Source: an uncultured Candidatus Nemicrothrix sp. (lineage in GTDB: Bacteria; Actinomycetota; Acidimicrobiia; Acidimicrobiales; Acidimicrobilacustridaceae). From it: DNA of 12,746 nucleotides. Each line of letters starts with the position of its first letter. Position 1 is the first letter of the stretch. The notes beneath the pieces are model-generated. The model was not told where the DNA came from, made no database searches, and worked only from the letters and a program-made list of their open reading frames with translations. The stretch spans positions 1-12,746 of the forward strand of contig CAIKHC010000436.1 in assembly GCA_903827085.1 (NCBI GenBank), given 5' to 3'. This document shows positions 1 through 6,795 of the stretch, piece after piece. The position numbers and the translations under genes were made by a program.

Positions 1-573
1 ATCGTCACATTCGGCGTTGGTCCGGCTGGTACCGGCAAGAGCTGGCTTGCAGTTGCGATGGCCGTGCAAGCGCTTCAGGCCAAAGAAGTTGACCGCATCA
101 TCCTCACTCGACCTGCTGTTGAGGCGGGGGAGCGTCTGGGTTTCTTGCCTGGCGACATGATGGCCAAGGTCGATCCGTATCTTCGCCCGCTGTACGACGC
201 TCTCTACGACATGCTCGACGCCGAAGGTGCTCAGCGCATGTTGGAACGAGGAACAGTGGAAGTTGCGCCGCTTGCTTTCATGCGCGGTCGCACGCTGAAC
301 GGTTCATTCATCATTCTTGATGAAGCGCAGAACACGACACCGGAACAGATGAAGATGTTCCTTACTCGAATTGGCTTCGGTTCAAAGGTTGTTATTACCG
401 GCGACACCACCCAGATCGATTTGCAGGGTGGTCGAAGTGGTTTGCTCGAACTTGAACCAATCCTTTCCGGCATTGATGGACTCGAATGGGTCAAGCTCAC
501 CGCTGGCGATGTTGTTCGTCATCGCATTGTTCAGGACATCGTGAGCGCGTACGAGAACGCTTCGAAGCCTTGA
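1..573 (+). CDS. phoH: PhoH-family ATPase, 5'-truncated by the window edge
   Basis: C-terminal 190 residues of a PhoH-like P-loop ATPase; the frame is open from base 1, so the N-terminal part lies off the window. Full-length relatives are about 320-350 residues. The visible part starts with the Walker A motif (GPAGTGKS, fragment residues 7-14), followed by the [18 protein letters not shown] block typical of the family, a Walker B motif ([12 protein letters not shown] at 107-110) and the sensor-like GDTTQ (134-138). These family-specific blocks separate it from other P-loop ATPases. PhoH proteins are cytoplasmic nucleotide-binding proteins; an ATPase/RNA helicase role is proposed, with no well-defined substrate. 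The gene lies directly before ybeY, a very common bacterial pairing that suggests a role in RNA metabolism. The stop is TGA 571-573, with ybeY 59 bases on. Confidence 0.95.
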   Translation: MVTFGVGPAGTGKSWLAVAMAVQALQAKEVDRIILTRPAVEAGERLGFLPGDMMAKVDPYLRPLYDALYDMLDAEGAQRMLERGTVEVAPLAFMRGRTLNGSFIILDEAQNTTPEQMKMFLTRIGFGSKVVITGDTTQIDLQGGRSGLLELEPILSGIDGLEWVKLTAGDVVRHRIVQDIVSAYENASKP

Positions 574-617
574 ACGAGCCTCCTCGCCGTCGCCGTTTGA
601 AGCGACGCGGTCCCGCC

Positions 618-623
618 GAGGGT
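618..623 (+). promoter_or_regulatory. Shine-Dalgarno for ybeY
   Basis: GAGGGT lies about 10 bases before GTG 633. It supports GTG 633 over upstream in-frame options such as TTG 570, which overlaps the phoH stop as TTGA and lacks an evident ribosome binding site. Confidence 0.5.
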
Positions 624-632
624 GTCGTCACC

Positions 633-1145
633 GTGTTCGTTTCCGACGAACAGGCGGCATTGCCGATCGTGGTCGAGAAGTGGCAGCAACTCGCGTTGGC
701 GGTGTTGGTCGATGAAGGTGTTGAAGGCGAAGCAGAACTCTCGGTGATGTTTGTCGACGAGGAAACCATTGGTGATCTCAACAAACGTTTCATGGAAACC
801 GATGGCCCGACCGACGTGCTGTCCTTTCCAATCGATGGCGATCCCAATGAGCCCGGTCGTTGGCCCGATGCTGGCGGGCCGGGACCTGATCGCATCGAGA
901 ACGATCCTGAAGACCTTCCGCTTCTGCTCGGCGACGTTGTGATTTGTCCGTTGGTTGCCGAACGGAATGCACCAACCCACGCCGGTTCGTTTGACGACGA
1001 GGTCGCGCTGTTAGTGGTGCACGGCATCTTGCATCTGCTGGGCATGGATCATGCCGAGGAAGCGGAACGTCTCGAAATGCAATCACGAGAACGAGAACTG
1101 TTGGCGGCACATTACGGTCCGCTTGCTGCCGATCCATGGGCATGA
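633..1145 (+). CDS. ybeY: YbeY, endoribonuclease / rRNA maturation factor
   Basis: A zinc-dependent single-strand RNase family member involved in 16S rRNA 3'-end maturation and late 30S quality control. From GTG 633 the protein is 170 residues, normal for the family. The diagnostic zinc motif HGILHLLGMDH is intact, with ligand histidines at 130, 134 and 140. The upstream family block GPTDVLSFPID (58-68) is also present. Between that block and LLLGDVVI (98-105) lies a Pro/Gly/Asp-rich loop of roughly 30 residues, longer than in E. coli as I recall it, and probably a surface insertion. The start was chosen because the family normally begins with a short beta strand (here VFVSDEQ) and a Shine-Dalgarno precedes it. 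A longer form from TTG 570 would add a basic Arg-rich segment and is less likely. The next gene's ATG is 17 bases after the stop. Confidence 0.95.
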   Translation: MFVSDEQAALPIVVEKWQQLALAVLVDEGVEGEAELSVMFVDEETIGDLNKRFMETDGPTDVLSFPIDGDPNEPGRWPDAGGPGPDRIENDPEDLPLLLGDVVICPLVAERNAPTHAGSFDDEVALLVVHGILHLLGMDHAEEAERLEMQSRERELLAAHYGPLAADPWA

Positions 1146-1147
1146 GC

Positions 1148-1153
1148 AAGGAG
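1148..1153 (+). promoter_or_regulatory. Shine-Dalgarno that decides the CNNM/CBS gene start
   Basis: A perfect AAGGAG. It is 9 bases before ATG 1163 but only 3 before the in-frame ATG 1157, so 1163 is the better start. Confidence 0.75.
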
Positions 1154-1162
1154 TAAATGACG

Positions 1163-2437
1163 ATGAACGTGGTTGCGGCGACATTTACAACAGCGGATGC
1201 ATGGATGACGTTTGCGATTGTGGTTTTGCTTCTGGTTTCGGTTTTCTTGTCACTGGCCGAAACAGCACTGACGCGAATGACGGTTTCAAAGGCGCAAGCG
1301 ATTTCCGAAATGGGTGGTCTGGGGTCAAAGCGGATTCTGCGACTTGTTGCCCACCCAGAAGAATTTCTCAACGTCGTGCTTTTGGTGGTGCTTGTTTGTC
1401 AGCTGGTCCAAGCCACATTGGTCGGTCTGGTTGCAAACAATCTCTTTGGTGCTTGGGGACTTGTCCTCGCCACATTCGTGAATGTGGTTGTTGTGTTCGT
1501 CGTTGCTGAGGCCATTCCGAAAACTTGGGCGGTTCAGCACACGGAACGTGCATCTCGTCTTGCCACGCCACTTGTGTGGTGGATGACCCGATTCTGGCCT
1601 TTCAAACTGATCGCGAAAGGTCTCATCGGGCTCACCAACGTGATCATTCCGGGAAAGGGTCTGAAACAAGGTCCGTTCATTTCAGAAGCCGAAATTCTTG
1701 CCTTGGCTGATCAAGCAGTAACTGCAGACGTTCTTGAAGAAGAAGAACGCGAACTCATCGTGCAGGTCATCGAATTTGGCGACACGATCTGCCGTGAGGT
1801 GATGGTTCCTCGACCAGACATGCTGGCGCTGTCCAATACTCTGACCGTTGCCGAAGTTCTTGATGCATCTCTTGCCGCCGGTCGAAGCCGAGTGCCGGTC
1901 TATGGCGAAGGTATCGATGACGTTACGGGCATTGCCTATGTGAAGGACTTGGTGCGGGCTTCGCGTGCTGGTCGAGATGCCGTTGGCGTGAATCGATTTG
2001 CTCGGCGCGCGTATTTCGTTCCCGAGACAAAGCGTATTTCTGAGTTGCTGGCGGAAATGAAGGTTCGCAAAGCTCATATGGCCGTCGTGATCGATGAATA
2101 CGGCGGCACCGCAGGATTGATCACTCTTGAAGATCTGATTGAAGAACTCATCGGCGAGATTGTTGATGAATTCGATCGCGAAGACGTGATGGTTGAACGT
2201 CTTCCAGGCGGTGATCTGCGGGTGCAGGCCCGCATGTCGATCGACGAAGTGAGTTCGCTCGTGGGTGCGGAATTCCCCGACGGTGATTGGGACACAATTG
2301 GCGGTCTGATGTTTCACCTGCTCGGTCACGTACCGTTCGAAGGCGAAAGTGCAACAGAAGGCGAGTTCCGTCTTCGAGCAGAACAGGTGAAGGGACGTCG
2401 TATCGGCATGGTGAGGATCGAGCGGTTGCCCCAGTGA
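1163..2437 (+). CDS. CNNM-type membrane protein with CBS pair and CorC/HlyC domain
   Basis: 424 residues from ATG 1163. An N-terminal CNNM (DUF21) transmembrane domain has hydrophobic segments at about 14-36, 68-92 and 97-118, and a weaker one near 132-160. The conserved SLAETALTRM follows the first helix and AEAIPKTWAV the third. A CBS pair follows (about 213-275 and 282-338), including SRVPVY and the typical AVVIDEYGGTAGLITLEDL. A C-terminal CorC/HlyC domain spans about 345-422. Members are often annotated as hemolysin or TlyC, but the well-supported role of the fold is Mg2+ homeostasis or transport controlled by nucleotide binding to the CBS pair; actual haemolytic activity is doubtful. 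The ybeY-CNNM/CBS-era neighbourhood is common in actinobacteria. The stop overlaps the era start by four bases (GTGA), implying translational coupling. The substrate cannot be read from sequence. Confidence 0.92.
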   Translation: MNVVAATFTTADAWMTFAIVVLLLVSVFLSLAETALTRMTVSKAQAISEMGGLGSKRILRLVAHPEEFLNVVLLVVLVCQLVQATLVGLVANNLFGAWGLVLATFVNVVVVFVVAEAIPKTWAVQHTERASRLATPLVWWMTRFWPFKLIAKGLIGLTNVIIPGKGLKQGPFISEAEILALADQAVTADVLEEEERELIVQVIEFGDTICREVMVPRPDMLALSNTLTVAEVLDASLAAGRSRVPVYGEGIDDVTGIAYVKDLVRASRAGRDAVGVNRFARRAYFVPETKRISELLAEMKVRKAHMAVVIDEYGGTAGLITLEDLIEELIGEIVDEFDREDVMVERLPGGDLRVQARMSIDEVSSLVGAEFPDGDWDTIGGLMFHLLGHVPFEGESATEGEFRLRAEQVKGRRIGMVRIERLPQ

Positions 2438-3273
2438 AGTCCGGATTCGTCTCCATCGTCGGCCGGCCCAATGTGGGCAAGTCGACACTTCTGAATGCCA
2501 TCCTTGGTCAGAAGGTGGCGATCACCTCAGATAAACCACAGACCACCCGATCACAGATTCGTGGTGTGTTGAATCGTCCAGATACGCAGATCGTGTTCGT
2601 CGATACGCCCGGTATCCATCGTCCGCGCACCCTGTTGGGCGAACGGTTGAACAAGACCGCCTCAGAAATGACGAGCGGCGTCGATGTTGTCTGCCTCGTT
2701 GTCGACGCGACCGCGCCGATTGGGCCGGGCGATCGCTTCGTTGCCGAGAAAGTTCCTGCCAACGCAATCGTTATTGTGAACAAGACCGATATCGCTTCCC
2801 CCGACGACGTGATTGCGCAGTTGGCACGCGCCGCCGAACAGATCGACGTGTCGGCCTACTTCCCGGTTTCCGCTGTTACGGGGGCAGGCGTCGACAAGTT
2901 GGTCGCTGAGATTGTCTCTCGGCTTCCCGAAGGTCCGCTTTGGTATCCCGACGACATGGTCACCGACGTTCCCGAAGCGTTCTGGGTGGCCGAATTGGTT
3001 CGCGAGCAATTACTTGCCGTGACAAACGATGAACTTCCTCATTCGATTGCGACCCGAGTTGTCGAATGGGAATGGCCCCGCATTCGTTGCGAAATCCTCG
3101 TTGAACGCGAATCGCAAAAGGGAATCGTGATCGGCCACAAGGGCTCGGTGCTCAAACAGGTCGGTATCGCTGTCCGCGAACAGTTGCCCGAAGGCGCATA
3201 CCTGGAACTGTTCGTAAAGGTCGACAAGGACTGGCAGCGCAAGTCTGGCGCCCTCGACCGTTTGGGTTTCTGA
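2434..3273 (+). CDS. era: GTPase Era
   Basis: 279 residues from GTG 2434. An essential ribosome-assembly GTPase that binds the 3' end of 16S rRNA and helps 30S maturation. GTPase motifs: G1 GRPNVGKS (10-17), switch region TSDKPQTTR (31-39), G3 DTPG (57-60), G4 NKTD (116-119), G5 SAV (146-148). The C-terminal KH RNA-binding domain carries GIVIGHKGSVLKQVG (230-244), with a GHKG loop in the GxxG position, and ends RKSGALDRLGF. Length is slightly below the usual 290-300 with no domain missing. The start overlaps the preceding stop (GTGA) and no clear Shine-Dalgarno is seen, which fits translational coupling. An in-frame upstream TTG would only read antisense to the family's normal N-terminus inside the previous gene. 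Era and YbeY act on the same rRNA end, so the operon looks like a 30S maturation module. Confidence 0.97.
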   Translation: MKSGFVSIVGRPNVGKSTLLNAILGQKVAITSDKPQTTRSQIRGVLNRPDTQIVFVDTPGIHRPRTLLGERLNKTASEMTSGVDVVCLVVDATAPIGPGDRFVAEKVPANAIVIVNKTDIASPDDVIAQLARAAEQIDVSAYFPVSAVTGAGVDKLVAEIVSRLPEGPLWYPDDMVTDVPEAFWVAELVREQLLAVTNDELPHSIATRVVEWEWPRIRCEILVERESQKGIVIGHKGSVLKQVGIAVREQLPEGAYLELFVKVDKDWQRKSGALDRLGF

Positions 3274-3279
3274 GGCGCC

Positions 3280-5184
3280 TTAACTCTCTTTGTTGAGAGC
3301 TTTCAGGAACTCTTCGACCTCGGAGCGGTCTTTGGTGCGCTTCATGGGCGGTAATGAGTTGACGAAGTCCCAGCGGTAGTTGGCCTTGGCCATTCGAGGA
3401 TCGAACACCGCAACCACGCCTTTGTCGCTCGTACTGCGAATAAGACGGCCAGCGCCCTGGGCCAGAAGCGTCGTCGCCCGAGGAATGTCGACGACCTTGA
3501 ACGCATCGGCTTTTGCCCGTTCGCGTCGGGCCTGCAAAAGCGGATCATCGGGACGCGGGAAGGGAAGGCGGTCGATGGTGACCAAACTGAGAGTCGCCCC
3601 AGGAACGTCGACGCCCTGCCAAAACCCCATCGTTGCGAAGAGACATGATTCGGGATCATCGGTGAATCGTTCGATGAGCGCGGGCTTTGGGTAATCGTCT
3701 TGGCCAAGGATGGGAACGTCGACGCGATCGCGCAAGGCTTCGACCGCGAGGTTGAGCGCTCGGTAACTGGTGAACAGGGCCATGGTTCGGCCGCCGGCAG
3801 CGGTAATGAGTGCTTCGAGTTCATCGTGCATCGAGTCATCGAAGGTTGCGCTGCGGGGATCGGGCATATGGGCTGCGCAATAAAGAAGTGCTTGCTCGGG
3901 ATAGTCGAATGGGCTTTCAACGTCGACGCGTTCGAATCGCGTCTCGGGAATGCCGAGTTGAACGGGGAGTGCAACTGGAAGTGTTGCGCTAGTGAGTACG
4001 GCAGTGGTTTGGGTCCACAGCGTTTCGTCGAGCAGTTCGCCGACATCAATCGGCGCGATGCGGAGCACTGGGAACTCAGCGGTGCCTTCAATCCATGCGA
4101 CTTCGCTGGCACGGATTTCCTGACACGAGTTGATGTCATCGATCAGCGACGTCGCTGCCTGCATGGCCCGTTGTTTGCGAGCAGTGACATCGCCTTTGCT
4201 TTCGTCGGGAATGGCCCGAAGCGCAGTCATTGCTTTGTCGATGCGTGCTCGCGCAAGTGTGAGGATTCTCGCGGGCTCGCCGTCAAGCTGTCCGCGAATG
4301 CGTCGTCCTCGTTCTTCGGTGAGCGAGTCGCGCCACATCGAGCCAAGTTCGTCAACATCGCGCACAATGTCGGGGTCGGCGATGATTGCAGCGACGTTGC
4401 GAGCAAGAGCAGTAAATCGTCCGGCCGTAAGTTCTACGCCTGAAGTCGCTGCAACGATGTCTTCGAGTTGGTGCGCTTCGTCAATGATCACGACTTCGTG
4501 TTCGGGAAGAACGGCGCCATGCGTTGCCAGATGCAACCCGTACAAGTGGAGGTTGACAACGACGACGTCGGCGTCGGAGGCGGCGCGGCGAGCGCGTTCG
4601 GTAAAGCAATCATCACCTTTCGGGCATTTCGAGGCGCCAGGGCATTCGCGCGGCCCAACGCTTACCGCCGCCCATGCTCGGGGTGAAGGTTCAATGGTGA
4701 GTTCAGAGCGGTCTCCAGTTAGCGAGGTGGTCGACCAGCGAGCGAGTGCCGCAATTTCTTCAGAGGGCGGTTTGGGCCCACCGATTTCGAGCGCGAGCTG
4801 TTCGGTCCCATCGGCTTCGAGTTCTCGCACTCGTTGCAAGCAGATGTAGTTGGAGCGTCCTTTTAAGACGGCGAAAGTAAAAGGGTGGTCAAGATGCTCG
4901 GCGAGGAACGGCAGATCCTTGGTTGCGAGCTGGTCTTGAAGCGTCTTGGTCGCTGTAGCGACAACGACTCGGCGACCCGAGACGATGCAGGGCACGAGGT
5001 AGGCGAACGTCTTACCCGTACCGGTTCCAGCTTCGACAACGAGATGGTCGCCCTCGACGATTGAACGGGCGACAGCCTCAGCCATTTCGATCTGTCCGGC
5101 GCGTTGCTCGCCAGTAGGCAGTTGGGCCGTGATCTGTTCAAGGACCTGGCGGGTGTTGGCGACAAGTCGGTCAGCGGCACCCAT
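3280..5184 (-). CDS. DinG/XPD-family ATP-dependent DNA helicase (Fe-S)
   Basis: 634 residues, superfamily 2, DinG-like. Motifs in order: a Q-like RxxQxxM region (28-34), Walker A EAGTGTGKT (51-59), motif Ia TATKTLQDQL (77-86), four cysteines (115, 181, 187, 193) spaced as in [4Fe-4S] XPD/DinG helicases, the DEAH box (235-238), TSATL (398-402), GFWQGVDVPG (520-529) and motif VI QGAGRLIR (576-583). Such enzymes unwind DNA 5'-3' and act on R-loops, D-loops or G-quadruplexes during repair; which of these applies here is unknown. No exonuclease domain is fused, unlike the Firmicutes form. The start is the only in-frame one far enough upstream of the nucleotide-binding motifs. It has no Shine-Dalgarno but a -10-like element 9 bases away, so it may be nearly leaderless. 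It is the only gene here on the minus strand, convergent with era and divergent from uppS. Confidence 0.93.
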   Translation of the reverse strand: MGAADRLVANTRQVLEQITAQLPTGEQRAGQIEMAEAVARSIVEGDHLVVEAGTGTGKTFAYLVPCIVSGRRVVVATATKTLQDQLATKDLPFLAEHLDHPFTFAVLKGRSNYICLQRVRELEADGTEQLALEIGGPKPPSEEIAALARWSTTSLTGDRSELTIEPSPRAWAAVSVGPRECPGASKCPKGDDCFTERARRAASDADVVVVNLHLYGLHLATHGAVLPEHEVVIIDEAHQLEDIVAATSGVELTAGRFTALARNVAAIIADPDIVRDVDELGSMWRDSLTEERGRRIRGQLDGEPARILTLARARIDKAMTALRAIPDESKGDVTARKQRAMQAATSLIDDINSCQEIRASEVAWIEGTAEFPVLRIAPIDVGELLDETLWTQTTAVLTSATLPVALPVQLGIPETRFERVDVESPFDYPEQALLYCAAHMPDPRSATFDDSMHDELEALITAAGGRTMALFTSYRALNLAVEALRDRVDVPILGQDDYPKPALIERFTDDPESCLFATMGFWQGVDVPGATLSLVTIDRLPFPRPDDPLLQARRERAKADAFKVVDIPRATTLLAQGAGRLIRSTSDKGVVAVFDPRMAKANYRWDFVNSLPPMKRTKDRSEVEEFLKALNKES

Positions 5185-5191
5185 GAGACGA

Positions 5192-5201
5192 CGATGGTAC
5201 C
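5192..5201 (-). promoter_or_regulatory. Predicted extended -10 element for dinG-like gene
   Basis: Read on the minus strand this is GGTACCATCG, with TACCAT as the -10 hexamer (5199 down to 5194), 9 bases from ATG 5184. Seven bases past the hexamer gives a start near 5187 and a leader of about 3 bases, in line with the missing Shine-Dalgarno. No convincing -35 is seen. Confidence 0.45.
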
Positions 5202-5220
5202 GGCGGCGTCGCAGGTCGGC

Positions 5221-5230
5221 GGTAACGTCG
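5221..5230 (+). promoter_or_regulatory. Predicted extended -10 element for uppS
   Basis: GGTAACGTCG contains TAACGT (5223-5228). Seven or eight bases downstream places transcription start at 5235-5236, exactly on GTG 5236. This leaderless arrangement is the main argument for starting uppS at 5236. The -35 region is not recognisable. Confidence 0.45.
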
Positions 5231-5235
5231 CATGC

Positions 5236-5961
5236 GTGGACATCCCCGGTATCGACCCATCACGTATCCCCGTGCACATTGCGGCGGTAATGGATGGCAA
5301 CGGGCGCTGGGCAACGAGCCGAGGCCTGAAGCGCACCGATGGTCACGCAGCCGGTGAAGAAGCGCTGTTCGACACCGTCGAGGGCGCACTCGATCTCGGT
5401 GTGAAATGGCTCACGGTCTACGCGTTCTCCACGGAGAACTGGCGTCGGCCCGCCGACGAGGTTCGCTTCCTGATGGGCTTCAACGAATCGTTGCTCGTGC
5501 GTCGTCGTGACGAACTCAACGAGATGGGCGTGCGAATGCGCTTCATCGGTCGTCGGGACTGGCGGGTGCCGAAGCGTCTCATCCGTCGTATGGACGAATC
5601 GGTCGAACTCACACAGAAAAACCGCACGCTCACCTTCACCATTGCCTTCAACTACGGCGGCCGGGCCGAAATTGTCGATGCCGTCAAGATGTTGGTGGCC
5701 GAAGGCGTGCCCGCCGAGAAGATCGACGAAAAAGCAATCGCCAAGCGCCTCTATGACCCCGAGATGCCCGATCCCGATCTCGTTGTGCGTACCTCAGGCG
5801 AATTCCGCACCTCAAACTTCCTCATGTGGGAAGCGGCCTATAGCGAACTGGTCTTTACCGACGCGCTGTGGCCCGACTTCCGCCGCGAGAATCTCTTCGA
5901 GGCCGTTCGCGAATACCAAGCGCGCGACCGTCGATTCGGTGGCCTGAGCCCCGAAGCCTGA
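5236..5961 (+). CDS. uppS: Isoprenyl (undecaprenyl-type) diphosphate synthase
   Basis: A cis-prenyltransferase that condenses isopentenyl diphosphate onto an allylic primer, giving the long-chain diphosphate used as cell-wall lipid carrier. 241 residues from GTG 5236. Hallmarks: VMDGNGRWA with catalytic Asp20, GHAAGEEAL, YAFSTENWRRP, FNYGGRAEI and the C-terminal RTSGEFRTSNFLMWEAAYSEL, whose Arg185, Arg191 and Ser193 are expected to bind diphosphate and whose Glu204 is near the metal site. Chain length cannot be told from sequence: actinobacteria have both long (decaprenyl) and short (Z,E-farnesyl) versions, and the neighbourhood suggests the long one. An alternative ATG at 5194 would add 14 residues but leaves 9 bp to the divergent helicase start and would put the likely promoter inside the gene. 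recO follows 12 bases later, probably co-transcribed. Confidence 0.94.
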   Translation: MDIPGIDPSRIPVHIAAVMDGNGRWATSRGLKRTDGHAAGEEALFDTVEGALDLGVKWLTVYAFSTENWRRPADEVRFLMGFNESLLVRRRDELNEMGVRMRFIGRRDWRVPKRLIRRMDESVELTQKNRTLTFTIAFNYGGRAEIVDAVKMLVAEGVPAEKIDEKAIAKRLYDPEMPDPDLVVRTSGEFRTSNFLMWEAAYSELVFTDALWPDFRRENLFEAVREYQARDRRFGGLSPEA

Positions 5962-5973
5962 TCGGTCCGCCAC

Positions 5974-6711
5974 ATGGGGAAGGGCACGATCCATCGCGAC
6001 GAGGGGATCGTGCTGCGTACCTACAAACTCGGTGAAGCCGATCGCATCGTCGTCTTTCTGACCAAAGCGCGCGGCAAAGTGCGTGCAGTGGCCAAAGGCG
6101 TGCGCAAAACGAAATCAAAGTTCGGGTCAAGGCTCGAACCGATGAGCCATTGCGTGTTGCAGTTTTACGAAGGACGCGAGCTCGACATCGTCACTCAAGC
6201 CGAAAGCATCGATAACTTTCGGGCGGTGCGCGAAGACCTCGATCGCATCGGGCGCGGGGTTTCAATGCTGGAAGTCGCTGACCAACTCGCACAAGAGGGC
6301 GAGGTCAACCCGCAGCTGTATCGCATGCTGCTCGGTGCATTGCGAACGCTTGAGACATCAACCTCGCCGTTAGTGACCCCGGCGTTCTATTGGAAGGTGT
6401 TGGCGCTCGAGGGTTATCGCCCCGAAGTGGACATCTGTGTGCAGTGCGGTGCAGATGACACCCCGTTGGTCGCATTCGATGTCGAAAGCGGGGGTCTGTT
6501 GTGCCGTACCTGCCGACGTGGCACGCCTGTCTCGGCCGATGCGGTCGTGATGATGCGGCAAATCCTGGGTGGGGGACTCAACGATGCGCTGGTCGCCGGG
6601 GAATCGCCCGACGCCGCCGCTGTGGTGCACGAGGTCGATCAACTGGCAACCCGTGCGGTGGAACACCACCTTGAGCGCCGCCTCCGATCGGTGAACGTGC
6701 TCGACCACTGA
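5974..6711 (+). CDS. recO: DNA repair protein RecO
   Basis: 245 residues. RecO works with RecR (and RecF) to load RecA onto SSB-coated single-stranded DNA in gap repair. The N-terminal OB-fold begins with the typical GIVLRTYKLGEADRIVVFLT (11-30), followed by GKVRAVAKGVRKTKSKFGSRLEP. A helical region follows. A C-terminal zinc site is formed by two CxxC pairs: CVQC (155-158) and CRTC (177-180). E. coli RecO lacks this site, but it is usual in Gram-positive and Thermus-type RecO. The start at ATG 5974 matches the family's N-terminus; no clear Shine-Dalgarno is seen in the 12-base gap after uppS, so it may depend on translation of uppS. The order uppS-recO is reversed compared with M. tuberculosis as I recall it. 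Confidence 0.95.
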   Translation: MGKGTIHRDEGIVLRTYKLGEADRIVVFLTKARGKVRAVAKGVRKTKSKFGSRLEPMSHCVLQFYEGRELDIVTQAESIDNFRAVREDLDRIGRGVSMLEVADQLAQEGEVNPQLYRMLLGALRTLETSTSPLVTPAFYWKVLALEGYRPEVDICVQCGADDTPLVAFDVESGGLLCRTCRRGTPVSADAVVMMRQILGGGLNDALVAGESPDAAAVVHEVDQLATRAVEHHLERRLRSVNVLDH

Positions 6712-6719
6712 CGGCAAGT

Positions 6720-6750
6720 GGGCGGGTGAGGCGCATATCGCTTCCCGCCC
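6720..6750 (+). terminator. GC-rich hairpin after recO, probable terminator
   Basis: A perfect 7-bp outer stem (GGGCGGG 6720-6726 with CCCGCCC 6744-6750) continues, after a 2-base bulge, into a 5-bp inner stem (6729-6733 with 6739-6743, one G-U pair) and a 5-base loop (CATAT). It starts 8 bases after the recO stop. No U-tract follows, so it would be a non-canonical intrinsic terminator or a 3'-end-protecting hairpin. It also overlaps where a -35 for the next gene would lie. Confidence 0.55.
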
Positions 6751-6752
6751 CT

Positions 6753-6762
6753 GATACCTTCG
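6753..6762 (+). promoter_or_regulatory. Predicted extended -10 element for the CoA-transferase/glyS unit
   Basis: GATACCTTCG, with TACCTT (6755-6760) as the -10 hexamer. Transcription would start near 6767, giving a leader of about 29 bases that contains a Shine-Dalgarno. It matches the element before dinG, uppS and dnaG. Confidence 0.45.
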
Positions 6763-6764
6763 CC

Positions 6765-6774
6765 CCTTCGAAGG
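6765..6774 (+). promoter_or_regulatory. Perfect 10-bp palindrome, candidate operator
   Basis: CCTTCGAAGG is fully self-complementary and lies just downstream of the predicted -10, over the predicted transcription start (about 6767). That is a typical place for a repressor site. There is no spacer, and the symmetry breaks at the next base pair. No regulator gene is nearby, so this is suggestive only. Confidence 0.3.
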
Positions 6775-6785
6775 CCGCATCACTC

Positions 6786-6791
6786 GGGGGA
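6786..6791 (+). promoter_or_regulatory. Shine-Dalgarno for the fused CoA-transferase gene
   Basis: GGGGGA lies 4 bases before ATG 6796. It is a purine-rich match that supports this start. Confidence 0.55.
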
Positions 6792-6795
6792 CGAA

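Noticed and set aside
570..632. Longer ybeY start at TTG 570 overlapping the phoH stop
   Set aside because: The extra residues are Arg-rich and not family-like, there is no ribosome binding site, and GTG 633 has a GAGGGT at good spacing and a normal N-terminus.
1682..2488. 268-codon minus-strand frame across the CNNM/CBS gene and the era start
   Set aside because: The opposite strand encodes well-supported CBS and Era domains; the antisense product shows no family features and crosses two gene boundaries.
3284..3299. CTCTC/GAGAG hairpin just after era as an era terminator
   Set aside because: Only 5 bp with a 6-base loop and no good U-tract, and it lies inside the helicase coding end; too weak to call.
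3700..4443. 247-codon open frame on the plus strand inside the helicase gene
   Set aside because: It is antisense to a gene with complete helicase motifs, has no recognisable domain or ribosome binding site, and long antisense frames are expected at this G+C and codon bias. The neighbouring frame 4130-4849 is rejected for the same reason.
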